A DNA stretch of 64,000 bases from Phenylobacterium sp. (GCF_030679875.1 NZ_JAUXSP010000003.1:1-64000); one strand, 5' to 3'; positions 1 to 8,176 are shown, numbered from the stretch's first letter. The notes: generated from the sequence alone by a model not told the origin. Made by a program: numbers and translations.

Positions 1-2
1 GG

Positions 3-173
3 AGGCTCGACTACAACCACGTCAGGCCGCACTCGGCGCATGGCGGCCTTACGCCGGAAGCCGTGCGGCTGAACCCCGCGGCCGGCCGGCTGCGCAACTT
101 GATCAGCTCCACCGGCCGGCCGCTACCGCCGACGCTGGAGATCAACTATCAACCCCCTGGGCTCTCACAATGA
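3..173 (+). pseudogene. IS3-family transposase (OrfB) C-terminal end, cut by window edge
   Basis: The open frame runs from the window edge to a TGA at 171-173 and gives 56 residues. It contains YNHVRPHSAHGGLTPEAV, the signature near the C-terminus of IS3-family OrfB integrases, after the last catalytic Glu of the DDE core. Whether the upstream part is intact lies outside the window. No clear terminal inverted repeat can be seen downstream. It sits 50 bp from the end of the reverse transcriptase gene on the opposite strand and fits the mobile character of this arm. Family call is firm; intactness is unknown. Confidence 0.8.
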
Positions 174-223
174 TCGAGGGAGCGGCGGGGGGCAGGTCAG
201 TACCACTCATCTGACACTCCTCT

Positions 224-1396
224 CTAGCTCCGAAAAGCTAGCATGGGTGTCCACCAAAACGAGGGAGGATCAATCTGCCTCGCGTAGGTCGCAAGGCCTT
301 GAAGGTGGTTTCTAAAACCCGCCACCGAGACGAAGCCGCGCACCCTGGCGTGGGCGGCAGGACCGACCTCCTTCTTTTGCAGATAGTGCAGATGAAGCCG
401 CATCAACGCGCGGAACTCGCGGCTGAGACGGGGCGCGGGCCCGTCAACCAACAGGCCCAGGACGATCTTTCGCGCGCCTGGTGGCGAAATCCGCGTCTTC
501 GTCACGTTCGGCGAGAGCCCCACGCGACCCATCAGCCTGTAGATTTTGCTTACAAGACGGCTGCACTCGGCTTTGGAGAAGGCACCCCTGGTGGAAAACG
601 AAAGGTCGTCGGCGTACCGAGTATAGGTCATTCCATAGCTGCGGGCGATCTCCGTCGCCTTCGCGTCGAAGTCCCGCATTACGAGATTTGCGAGCATCGG
701 GCTCGTGGGCGCGCCCTGCGGAAGATGTCCGAGCTTGGGCTCCCACGCGGCGCGATAGACTTGGTAGGCCTCGATTTCCGACCAACGCCAGCCCCTGCCC
801 CGCCAGAACTTCACACGCCAGCGGTCCGTTGATCGGCGTACGCTGAAGCCCGCGAGCCGAGTGCAAATGCGCGCCATTTCAAGCGAGATGAGCGGCTGGT
901 AGCCCAGAGAGCGGAACACCCGATAGGCGGCGATTTCGTTGATGGACTCGAAGAAGTTGCGGACGTCCATCTTGATCAGCCACTTTGCGCCGCAATGGGG
1001 AGCGGCGGCGGCCACAAGGGTGTCGCCCTTTGAAAAGGCCACGCTCGCCGAATGCGCTGCGGCTTTGCTGAGGATGGCCTGGGTGATCCAGCGCTGCACC
1101 TTCATCAGGTTCGCCGACGGCACAGCGATATGGCGGTATCGCCGCTCGCCATCATGCGCCGGCCGCTTGCGGATCCTGAAAACTCGATAGCCCTCGTTGG
1201 GGGAACGCCCGGCCACTTTCCGCAGCGCGCCATAGTCGACGCCCGCCTGCTGGGCGAGATGGGCCAGGGTGAACACCGGGGGCAACGCCGGCGTCGTCAG
1301 CAGGTCCGCCGTCGCGATCGCGTTTGTGAGGACGACCGGGTCAACACCCGCGGCGTTCCCCTGCCGCTCGTAGAGTTGAGGACGCCACGCGGCCAT
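224..1396 (-). CDS. Retron-type reverse transcriptase
   Basis: A 390-residue RNA-directed DNA polymerase. Motifs in order: the IAVPSANLMKVQRWI segment (about 90-104) typical of retron and related bacterial RTs; a FSKGDTLV...APH stretch (121-134) where retron RTs carry their N-x-x-H-like motif; motif A Asp144 (IKMDVRNFF); LPQGAPTSP (225-233); the catalytic YADD at 261-264; and IVLGLLVDG (311-319) at the position of the retron VTG motif. The thumb-like tail is about 320-390. No maturase or endonuclease domain is present, which argues against a group II intron. The ATG directly abuts a structured non-coding stretch (1397-1592), the place where a retron msr-msd is expected. It is the last gene of a minus-strand defence array. 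A DRT-type RT without msDNA is the main alternative. Confidence 0.88.
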   Translation of the reverse strand: MAAWRPQLYERQGNAAGVDPVVLTNAIATADLLTTPALPPVFTLAHLAQQAGVDYGALRKVAGRSPNEGYRVFRIRKRPAHDGERRYRHIAVPSANLMKVQRWITQAILSKAAAHSASVAFSKGDTLVAAAAPHCGAKWLIKMDVRNFFESINEIAAYRVFRSLGYQPLISLEMARICTRLAGFSVRRSTDRWRVKFWRGRGWRWSEIEAYQVYRAAWEPKLGHLPQGAPTSPMLANLVMRDFDAKATEIARSYGMTYTRYADDLSFSTRGAFSKAECSRLVSKIYRLMGRVGLSPNVTKTRISPPGARKIVLGLLVDGPAPRLSREFRALMRLHLHYLQKKEVGPAAHARVRGFVSVAGFRNHLQGLATYARQIDPPSFWWTPMLAFRS

Positions 1397-1592
1397 CTAC
1401 TTTGACACCCAGGGGGTGAGACAGATCACGGAGTGAAGCAAGACATCGCCGCGAACCGCCGCAGGCGGCACTCCGTGATCTGCCTTAGCTTCTAGCGCTC
1501 GCTTTTCCTGAGACACGCAGATTCTGCGGCCCACAGACGAACGGCACGGTGGCCGCCCGGCTGGCACCGACCTCTCGGCCGGCATCAACTAG
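1397..1592 (-). ncRNA. Candidate retron msr-msd RNA upstream of the RT
   Basis: The 188-nt gap between the upstream stop and the RT start codon is unusually structured. On the minus strand a 14-bp perfect stem CAGATCACGGAGTG / CACTCCGTGATCTG (1469-1482 with 1422-1435) encloses a 33-nt loop that itself holds CCGCC-TGC-GGCGG; this resembles an msd hairpin. Upstream lie shorter stem-loops such as CGCAGAATCTGCG and CGGTGCC...GGCCACCG, resembling msr. The 5' end CTAGTTGATGCC (1581-1592) can pair, with one mismatch, one bulge and G-U pairs, with GGTGTCAAAGTAG (1397-1409), like retron a1/a2. The 5' end would overlap the stop of the upstream gene. The structure is seen in the sequence; msDNA production is inferred. 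Confidence 0.6.
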
Positions 1593-2820
1593 ACACTCCG
1601 CGCGGCACCCTCAACGAGGAGGGATAGTAGAACGGCGGCGCTTCAGGTGGAAGCGGCGCCGCATCTGGGCACTTGCGCGCCTGGTTCAGCTCCGCATGGC
1701 CGAGATCCGTCAGGCGATTTTCGCCGTCGACCCATTCGTTCTTAAGCGCCTTCTTCAGCGCTGCCTCGACCTCCAGGACCGTCAAGCCGGTCTTGCGGGA
1801 GATCGTCTCGGCTTCGCGCGGAGGCCGGCTCAACGCCGCCAGAACGAGGAGCATCGTCTGCGCATGGGGCTTGGCGCCGGCGACGGTGCCCGCCGTGGCG
1901 AGCCGCGTCTGTCGCATGTCGAGCAGATGGGCCCGGACAGTGTCGGCATCTGAGGCGTCGCTGAATTGGGCGCGCGTCGCCGATGTCACGCGCGCTGGGA
2001 AGAGCGGCGCCCAACCTGGTCCCCGCTTATGCAGGATCAGAGGGGCGTTGTTGGGAACGCCATGAGCGAAGGCAATCAGGGCTCCGCCCCCGCAGTAACC
2101 CATCGGGGGCATCACGCTTGGCGGTACGGGCGAGTATTTGAAGCACAGCTTCCTTGCATCCGCCGTCGAGAATGCGGAGTCCAGCGTTGGGCAGCCGACC
2201 ACCACGTGGACGGACGGGCGAGACGGATGTCGCTCGACAACAGAGCGTCCCCGTCTGGTCGCCGCGTACGCGACCACCTCGAATGCGAGTCCCTTGGTGG
2301 CTCGGCCTGACCACCAGCTTCTGACGGACCGAACCCGCCAAGCCGATTGCAGATAGGTTTGCGCGCGCCGGCCCGAGCCGATGAAGTCGGAGACCAACAC
2401 GAAGCGCCGGATCCTGTGTTTGCGGATCGCGTCCGGCCCGGGGTGATTGAACACCTTCTTCGGGTCTGCCCGGCAAATTTCCGAGACAAGCTGCGCCACC
2501 AACCCTTCGCTGCCCACATCGGCGTCATAGGATTGCGTCGGCTCCACCGGCCGTGGCCCGACGCCATACGCGCGGCGCACCTTGGTCGTGGTCTCCTTGA
2601 ATAAGCGGAACGGAACGCCGTGGCGGTGTCGCAGCTCACGTTCGACGTAGAGGCCGATCGGCTCGCCTCCCTTAGCCAAGCGTTCGAGCAAAAGCTTCCG
2701 GAGGCCCTCAGCGAACGCGTCGCGCGAGACCAGCATCATGGCGCGCAGTATCGCCACCGCCACCGGCTGGTCCTCCGGCTCGAACTGCCCGAGCCATGCC
2801 AGGGTCGGTTCCGCCTTCAA
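1585..2820 (-). CDS. Phosphoribosyltransferase-like effector with C-terminal winged helix
   Basis: With the TTG start at 2820 this is 411 residues. An N-terminal segment (WLGQFEPEDQPVAVAIL) precedes a PRTase-type core with a PRPP-loop-like FVLVSDFIGSGRRA (about 140-153) and a later ALIAFAHGVPNNAPLIL block (about 247-263) shared by bacterial PRTase-CE-like proteins. A winged-helix-like region follows (about 319-381). As I recall, retron classifications include systems whose effector is a PRTase-like plus winged-helix protein, which fits the RT and RNA just downstream. The start is uncertain: the frame stays open to a GTG at 3057, but that would overlap the previous gene by about 155 bp. No ATG lies between that gene's stop and residue 28. 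Substrate unknown. Confidence 0.75.
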   Translation of the reverse strand: MKAEPTLAWLGQFEPEDQPVAVAILRAMMLVSRDAFAEGLRKLLLERLAKGGEPIGLYVERELRHRHGVPFRLFKETTTKVRRAYGVGPRPVEPTQSYDADVGSEGLVAQLVSEICRADPKKVFNHPGPDAIRKHRIRRFVLVSDFIGSGRRAQTYLQSAWRVRSVRSWWSGRATKGLAFEVVAYAATRRGRSVVERHPSRPSVHVVVGCPTLDSAFSTADARKLCFKYSPVPPSVMPPMGYCGGGALIAFAHGVPNNAPLILHKRGPGWAPLFPARVTSATRAQFSDASDADTVRAHLLDMRQTRLATAGTVAGAKPHAQTMLLVLAALSRPPREAETISRKTGLTVLEVEAALKKALKNEWVDGENRLTDLGHAELNQARKCPDAAPLPPEAPPFYYPSSLRVPRGVSS

Positions 2821-2900
2821 GAATGCCGAATTGCCGGCCAGATTCCCCTCCCCGTCGGCGCTGGGGCTGGCGCCGGTCTTCGCCGTGATGCCGGCCCCCG

Positions 2901-4859
2901 TCAGTCCGAGTCTGTGACAGACCGACCGAAGCTTGATTGCAGCTGCCGCAGCCGTGTGTTGATCTCCTCGTCCGACACCTGCACCTTCAACCGATCTTGG
3001 ATGTACTGAAGGCAAGCGTTGCAGTCGCGGATGATCTCGCTCCAGCACTTGACCCACACGGTGTAATTCGGCTGCTTGACAGCAATACCCACTTCTCGGC
3101 CGTCTTGCGTGATGCTCTGTTTGACCGTGTCATCGTATTCCCCGACGACCAGGAAGAAGGTCCATCGGGTGTCCGTGTGCGCGAAGGCCGGCTGCGACGA
3201 CAGGGCGAGGGCATAGTCGGTGATTTGATTCAGCACCTTGCGATCGGCCCGCACCGACGGCCGCTTCAATTCGACGACCAGGTACTCGTGCCGGTCCGCG
3301 TGCGGTCCAGGAATGCTTCGGCCGAGAAATTCGTCAAGCCGAGCCGCACGACCGTCTGACTTGGTGACCTTGCCAGGTGCCTTGACGCCTTGCTCCGTCG
3401 CCACCCGCTCCATCACGCGGGTCAGCCCGACCTCGTGTAGGGCGATGTGGAATTCTTCGCCGAAGATCCAGGTGTTGTCGCGGACCAAGGCGTCTAGCCC
3501 GCCCCGTTCCTTGAGCACCTTCCGCCAAGCCGGATCGAACACCGCCTGTTCAAGGGTTTGCAGGAACGCCACGCGGTCGGCGATCAGGCTCGACGCGGAG
3601 ATAATGTTGGAAAGTTCCGTTCGCTCTAAGAGCGATGAGAACTGATTTTGCTTGTCCTTCGGCAGGTCCACAACGGCGCGGAGGATCTGGGTCAGGGAGT
3701 CCGGGTTGTGTCGCAGCGCTTCACGCAACAGCGCCAGCGTCATCCGCTTCAGCGAATTATCCGCCTTGCGGAACTCCCTCGAGTAGTTGGAGACCGCGTA
3801 GGTCGCCATGTCGAAGACGTCCCGTTCGCGCCGCTGGATGTCGTCTGTGGGATCGCCGTCGTACGGATAGGCCCCCGCGTCCTTTAGGTCCTGGATCAGC
3901 CCCTGCGCCCGCTCGTGGGTGCGCTGCCGGAAGTGCTCTTGGACGGGATCGCGGATCGCCTCGAGGACACGCGCGAAATTTTTGTCCGTTAGGTCATCGA
4001 GCTCAAGCACGTTGTCGGCCGCGAGCGCGACGAAGAAGTCCGACGTGGCGTAGACCGAAAATGAGAAGTCGGGCGCCTGTACCCGCGCCGGCTGCGAGCC
4101 CAGCACCACGCCATTTTCTCCGCAAAAGTGAATTTTGCGGCTTTCCATGGTTGTCGACCATTCGACGATATCGACCTTCAACCCGCGGATCGTCTGGGTC
4201 GGACCGATGATCGCGGGAAGCTCGAACGAGTTGGTCGATGCGATGGCGGCGGCAGGATCAACCCGCTCTCCGTCATACCAAAGTTCAAGGTCAGGGTAGA
4301 GCCGCAGGAACTGCGCGAACACCGTGACGAACTGCTGGCGGGCGTCGAGGGTGCCCAGCCAGTCCTGAGAGCCCTTCAGGGGATGAAGCGAGACCGTCGT
4401 ACCGGTGTGTCCGGTCGCGGCTTCGGGCTCGCTGATCGCCGACCGCTCAAGGGCCTCCGCGCGAATTTCTATAGTGAGGCCCTGGAGCCCCTCACCGACG
4501 TCATAACGGGTGCTCCACCGGCAGCGATCGGCGATCGAGAAGAAGCGCAGGCGCCCCCGCCCTTCCTTGCCGTGCAGCGACCGACCGCTCGACCGGGCGT
4601 GCCGCTTCCAGGATTCCCCCAACTGTCCGAAATCGCAGTCGGCGCGCTCAGCGGTGATCCCCGATCCGTTGTCGGTCACGATGATTTCGTCGATGGAGCC
4701 CAGCGCGTTGCGACGTAAATCCACATCGACCCGTGTCGCCTGGGCGTCGAACCCGTTCCAGACCAGCTCCGAGATTCCGCGCAGCGGATCTGAGGTTCGG
4801 ACCACCTTTTCGATGTGATCCTGCTTGGCCTTGAGCGTGAGCTCGTGCACCGCGGTCAA
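2901..4859 (-). CDS. GHKL ATPase fused to Shedu-type DUF4263 nuclease
   Basis: A 652-residue two-part protein. The N-terminus is a Bergerat-fold ATPase: N-box ELVWNGFDA (31-39), G1 box DNGSGI (63-68) and G2 box GKEGRG (97-102). A middle region (about 200-450) is helical and unassigned. The C-terminus matches the Shedu/SduA DUF4263 core: NTWIFGEEFHIALHEVG (about 462-478), then EYLVVELKRP with the E-x-K pair at 530/532 of a PD-(D/E)xK nuclease. Known Shedu proteins couple variable sensor domains to this nuclease; here the sensor would be the ATPase. The ATG overlaps the darG stop in an ATGA. It may act alone or with the neighbouring retron-like genes; the sequence does not settle this. Confidence 0.8.
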   Translation of the reverse strand: MTAVHELTLKAKQDHIEKVVRTSDPLRGISELVWNGFDAQATRVDVDLRRNALGSIDEIIVTDNGSGITAERADCDFGQLGESWKRHARSSGRSLHGKEGRGRLRFFSIADRCRWSTRYDVGEGLQGLTIEIRAEALERSAISEPEAATGHTGTTVSLHPLKGSQDWLGTLDARQQFVTVFAQFLRLYPDLELWYDGERVDPAAAIASTNSFELPAIIGPTQTIRGLKVDIVEWSTTMESRKIHFCGENGVVLGSQPARVQAPDFSFSVYATSDFFVALAADNVLELDDLTDKNFARVLEAIRDPVQEHFRQRTHERAQGLIQDLKDAGAYPYDGDPTDDIQRRERDVFDMATYAVSNYSREFRKADNSLKRMTLALLREALRHNPDSLTQILRAVVDLPKDKQNQFSSLLERTELSNIISASSLIADRVAFLQTLEQAVFDPAWRKVLKERGGLDALVRDNTWIFGEEFHIALHEVGLTRVMERVATEQGVKAPGKVTKSDGRAARLDEFLGRSIPGPHADRHEYLVVELKRPSVRADRKVLNQITDYALALSSQPAFAHTDTRWTFFLVVGEYDDTVKQSITQDGREVGIAVKQPNYTVWVKCWSEIIRDCNACLQYIQDRLKVQVSDEEINTRLRQLQSSFGRSVTDSD

Positions 4860-5908
4860 GCCGCGCTAGCGCGATCGAGCCACCCCTGCCGCTGCAGGAC
4901 TTCATAGGCGAGGCCAATCTGCTCCGGGGTGAAGCGGTGCTTTCGTTCGCCCCAGGCATAGGTCTGGGCTACGGCCTCCTCCGGCGTCGTCGCACCACCG
5001 CGCGACGCCACCCAATGGACCGTGGCGAGCAACTCTAGTCCGAATGGGGACTCGAAACCCGAGACCAACTTCCCGACGCGATCGAAGCGTTCGCGGGTCG
5101 CGGCGCGCTGGTCGAGAAGGTCTTCGGCGTCGCGCACCGCACCTGGCACCAACTCCAGTTGCTTGTCCGGAGCGTCGCCGCCATCGGCGTAGCCCGAGAT
5201 CAGGTGACCTTCGACCGCGCGTAGGACATGCCGCAGGTTCTGGGCGTAGGGTCCGTAGGGCGCCTTCGCGTAGTCCAGCCGGAGCCCCTCACCCGCCTCC
5301 TGCATGAAGTACATCAGCTTGTGGAGTTCAAGCAGGGTCACGAAGGGATCGAGCAAGCCGCTCAGATACCGGTTGATCAGCACGACGAGGGCCGCGCGCC
5401 CTGGCGTCATCTTCGGAACCACGCTCGAAGAGACCATCTCTTGCGCTGTCGGCGCGCCGCCAGGCTCGAAGATGATGACATCGACGTCAGGAAGCGCGGC
5501 CATCGCTGCTTCGATCCTTGGCCGGACGTCCTTCCAATTGAGCCCGCCGAGGCCGCTCCCTAAAGGCGGGATGGCGATCGAGCGGATGTTGCGCGCCTTG
5601 ATCACCCGCACCAGGTCGATCAGGCCCGCATCAATATCCTGGATGCGGCTTTTGCCGCGCCAATGGCGCTTGGTCGGGAAATTGATGATGAACCTCGGGT
5701 TGTCCAGCCGATGGCGTTCGAACACGAACATACGGCCAGGCTGGACTTCGTCACCCTCGCAGCCCCGTGCATAGGCCTCGAAATTATCGGCGAACGCGTT
5801 CTTGAACTGGAGCGCGATCCCGCGCCCCATGATGCCGACACAGTTGACGGTGTTCACTAGCGCTTCGGCATTGGACTTGAGGATGTCGCCTGTCGTGAAA
5901 GTAATCAT
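4856..5908 (-). CDS. darG: DarG antitoxin: macrodomain DNA ADP-ribosylglycohydrolase
   Basis: 350 residues. The N-terminal macrodomain (about 1-155) shows VNCVGIMGRGIALQFK (21-36), PPLGSGLGGL (114-123) and a Lys at position 80 in FPTKRHWR, the region holding the catalytic Lys of the Thermus DarG. This domain removes ADP-ribose from thymidine in DNA. The C-terminal half (about 170-345) corresponds to the DarG region that binds and blocks DarT. It starts 12 bp after the darT stop and overlaps the next gene by four bases, so the two DarTG genes and the GHKL nuclease are probably one transcript. Domain assignment is firm; the neutralising role follows from the family. Confidence 0.92.
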   Translation of the reverse strand: MITFTTGDILKSNAEALVNTVNCVGIMGRGIALQFKNAFADNFEAYARGCEGDEVQPGRMFVFERHRLDNPRFIINFPTKRHWRGKSRIQDIDAGLIDLVRVIKARNIRSIAIPPLGSGLGGLNWKDVRPRIEAAMAALPDVDVIIFEPGGAPTAQEMVSSSVVPKMTPGRAALVVLINRYLSGLLDPFVTLLELHKLMYFMQEAGEGLRLDYAKAPYGPYAQNLRHVLRAVEGHLISGYADGGDAPDKQLELVPGAVRDAEDLLDQRAATRERFDRVGKLVSGFESPFGLELLATVHWVASRGGATTPEEAVAQTYAWGERKHRFTPEQIGLAYEVLQRQGWLDRASAA

Positions 5909-5920
5909 GGCACCCTCCTC

Positions 5921-6565
5921 CTAGTAGTACCAGCCGGGGACAAGATCGACCTTCGGCTTGTGCGCCGCATTGGCCAGGATCGCGTCCACCTGCAACTTCA
6001 TCGGCATCGTCTGCACGCCGACACGTGAAAATAGCTCCCACGGAAAATCGTCGCGCATCAGAAATTCAGCCTGCTTTCCTTCTCGAACGTCCGGCGCCGA
6101 CCACTGGGTCGATGCCACCGCCTCCCAACGAACCTCCCCTAGCGCCGCAAGGTCGTCGCGGAACTCGGCGTAATACGCGCCGGCGTTGGACAGGGTGAAG
6201 GCCCAGCGGCGACCGTTCGCCTGCGCCCACGCAACGGCTTCGCCCAGGTCGGCTTCCAAGTGGACGATTGGCGTCTGGCCGCCCTTGTAGTCGACCTCAG
6301 GGTGGTTGCCCTTGTGTAGCAGATATAGCATGACGGATCGAGAACAAAAATAGAACGGGACGTATTGACCGACCGTATCGCCCTGATGACAGCGCACCGG
6401 CAGCGACAGTCTGCGGCTTTTAATCGACGACATGCCGATTGTTTGCGTGGGACCGCCCGCCGCGACCATCAGCGCGTCGCTGCGCAATCCGCCGTTGGCA
6501 ATGATGCCCGCCAGATTAGTCACATGCGTGATGTGATAGATCTTGGGGTGGGCCGGCGTGGCCAT
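5921..6565 (-). CDS. darT: DarT toxin: DNA thymidine ADP-ribosyltransferase
   Basis: 214 residues, the short DarT2-like size. It shows the N-terminal YHITH (His11 region) and SSIKSRRLSLPV (46-57), which form the NAD pocket, then Glu167 in GKQAEFLMRDDFPW, the expected catalytic Glu. DarT transfers ADP-ribose from NAD+ to thymidine in single-stranded DNA and stalls replication; DarTG pairs act as toxin-antitoxin and anti-phage systems. This is the first gene of the minus-strand array and lies next to its antitoxin. No strong promoter can be called in the 350 bp upstream. Confidence 0.93.
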   Translation of the reverse strand: MATPAHPKIYHITHVTNLAGIIANGGLRSDALMVAAGGPTQTIGMSSIKSRRLSLPVRCHQGDTVGQYVPFYFCSRSVMLYLLHKGNHPEVDYKGGQTPIVHLEADLGEAVAWAQANGRRWAFTLSNAGAYYAEFRDDLAALGEVRWEAVASTQWSAPDVREGKQAEFLMRDDFPWELFSRVGVQTMPMKLQVDAILANAAHKPKVDLVPGWYY

Positions 6566-6917
6566 CGATGGCGAGCTCCCAGCACACTGGGGTCAGCTGC
6601 GTTTGACCTCCCCCGAGCATCCGATTCGACCCCGATTGTTCAGCTGATCGTAGCCGAGAGCAAGGTGGCGCTAGTCGGCGGCGCGCTTGGCTGGTGGGAC
6701 CACGACCGTGATCTCCGCGCTGCGCCACGCCACCGACCGTCGCAGCCCCAACTGTCCGGCCCGGCCTCCGGGAATGGCCCTGCACAATCTCGATGCCCTC
6801 GGCACCGCACTGGTCGGCGTCTTCCAGGTTGTCGGGCTCTCCGGAGCGGACGTTGCGAACGTCAGCGACGAGCCCTCTGCGACCTCGGCACAATGGGACT
6901 GCTCAAGCCCGCCGCGC
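6566..6917. other. Intergenic stretch between darT and integrase, no intact gene
   Basis: About 350 bp with no ORF having plausible family features. On the minus strand one frame reads AEITVVVPPAKRAAD followed by a stop (around 6680-6725), which looks like the tail of a decayed coding sequence, but I cannot name the family. The darT promoter should lie at its left end. Otherwise nothing supportable. Confidence 0.3.
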
Positions 6918-8123
6918 CTACTCCGATGCAGCCTCCGGCTTCACCTTCGTCACCTCATCCAGGTGATCTGACCACCAGCGCATCATGGTGCGGCGCCCGC
7001 TAAGCCATTCGGCGGCATTGTAGACGGAGCGGATGTCGCCCTCGGCGTGGGCGAGTTGGAGCTCGATCCAGTCGCGATTGAACTCCTGTTCATTGAGCAC
7101 GGTGGAAGCCGTAGAGCGGAAACCGTGCACGGTCGCGCGCCCATGGTAGCCCATGCGATAGATCGCATAGATCATCGTGTTCTCGGAGATCACGCCGCTG
7201 CGGGTCGGGGCCGGGAACAGTAGTTCGGAACGGCCAGCTGCTTCCTTGATCTCGGCCAGGATTTTGACCACCTGCGGCGTCAGGGGCACCAGGTGGTCAC
7301 GGCGCATCTTCATGCGCGACGCAGGAATTCGCCAAAGCGCCACCTCTCCTTCCAGGTCTTCGAACTCGGACCAGCGCGCGAAGCGGACCTCGGACGTGCG
7401 GACGAAGGTGTGGATCAACAGCTCGAGGGCGAGCTTCGTCTGCGCCGCGCCGTTGTAGACGGCGAGGTCTTGCATGAACTGCGGAAGGTCCTTCGGGAGG
7501 ATGGCGGAGCGCCGTTTGGCCGGCGGTGCGCTCTTCAAGGCGCCGCGGAGATCGGCGGCGGGATCCCTGGGGCACACCCCCAAGGCGACGCCGTATCGGA
7601 AGATCGCGCTGGCCATCTGCAGCACCCTGCGAGCCATTTCTGGCGCACCTCGGCCCTCAATGCTGCGGATCGTCGAGAGCAACTCGACGGGCTCAATCTC
7701 AGCGATGGGCCGACGCCCCAGATAGGGGATCAAATCGGCGTCCAGGCGCGCCTTCAGCCGATCTGAATAGCTGGGCACCCATCCATCCTTGCGGGCGTCA
7801 AACCACTCATTGGCCACCGCCTCGAAGGTGTTTGCGGCCGCCATCCTCTTCCGGGCTTTTGCGACTTTGCGCTCGTGAGCAGGATCCATGCCCTTGGCGA
7901 GCAGCTCACGGGCGTCATCCTTTGCTCTGCGCGCCTCTCGCAGAGACACGGCCGGATAGGCCCCGAGGGCCAGTAGCTTTTGCTTCCCACCGAACCGATA
8001 ACTGAAGCGCCACAGGCGTGACCCGCTGGGGTTCACCAACAGGAATAAGCCCTCGAAATCACTGAGTTTACGGGGCTTCGATTCGGGCTTGAGGCTGCGT
8101 AGCTGGGTGTCTGATAGGGGCAT
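6918..8123 (-). CDS. P4-type tyrosine integrase of the genomic island
   Basis: 401 residues from the ATG at 8123, which gives MPLSDTQLRSLKP, the usual start of P4-like integrases; the frame extends to a GTG at 8174 but that part is not family-like. The N-terminal DUF4102 arm-binding domain (about 5-85: LFLLVNPSGSRLWRFSYRF, LGAYPAVSLREAR) is followed by a core-binding domain and the catalytic domain with Arg in TFVRTSEVRFARW, the HGFRSTAS box and Tyr in VYNAAEW. It catalyses site-specific integration and excision. The gene points away from, and its start lies 178 bp from, the 3' end of a tRNA gene, the classical attachment context. Confidence 0.92.
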   Translation of the reverse strand: MPLSDTQLRSLKPESKPRKLSDFEGLFLLVNPSGSRLWRFSYRFGGKQKLLALGAYPAVSLREARRAKDDARELLAKGMDPAHERKVAKARKRMAAANTFEAVANEWFDARKDGWVPSYSDRLKARLDADLIPYLGRRPIAEIEPVELLSTIRSIEGRGAPEMARRVLQMASAIFRYGVALGVCPRDPAADLRGALKSAPPAKRRSAILPKDLPQFMQDLAVYNGAAQTKLALELLIHTFVRTSEVRFARWSEFEDLEGEVALWRIPASRMKMRRDHLVPLTPQVVKILAEIKEAAGRSELLFPAPTRSGVISENTMIYAIYRMGYHGRATVHGFRSTASTVLNEQEFNRDWIELQLAHAEGDIRSVYNAAEWLSGRRTMMRWWSDHLDEVTKVKPEAASE

Positions 8124-8125
8124 GT

Positions 8126-8176
8126 TGTTGGTATCGCGCGGCGATCTGTTGGTATCAAGCCCGAGGCGTACCAACA
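8126..8176. repeat. Repeated TGTTGGTATC sites beside the integrase start
   Basis: TGTTGGTATC occurs at 8126-8135 and again at 8147-8156, exactly 21 bp (two helical turns) apart. An inverted copy, GTACCAACA, lies at 8168-8176. They lie between the integrase ATG and the tRNA gene. Position and spacing suit arm-type integrase binding sites or an operator for integrase autoregulation. Confidence 0.55.

Noticed and set aside
299..832. Plus-strand ORFs antisense to the RT
   Set aside because: Arg/Ala-rich composition and no motifs; the RT frame is clearly real.
224..1396. Group II intron reverse transcriptase
   Set aside because: No maturase or endonuclease domain and no intron domain V-like hairpin downstream; motifs fit retron-type RTs.
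1397..1588. 63-residue ORF across the putative ncRNA
   Set aside because: It overlaps the effector stop and the strong stem, has no ribosome site or family features; the RNA explanation is better.
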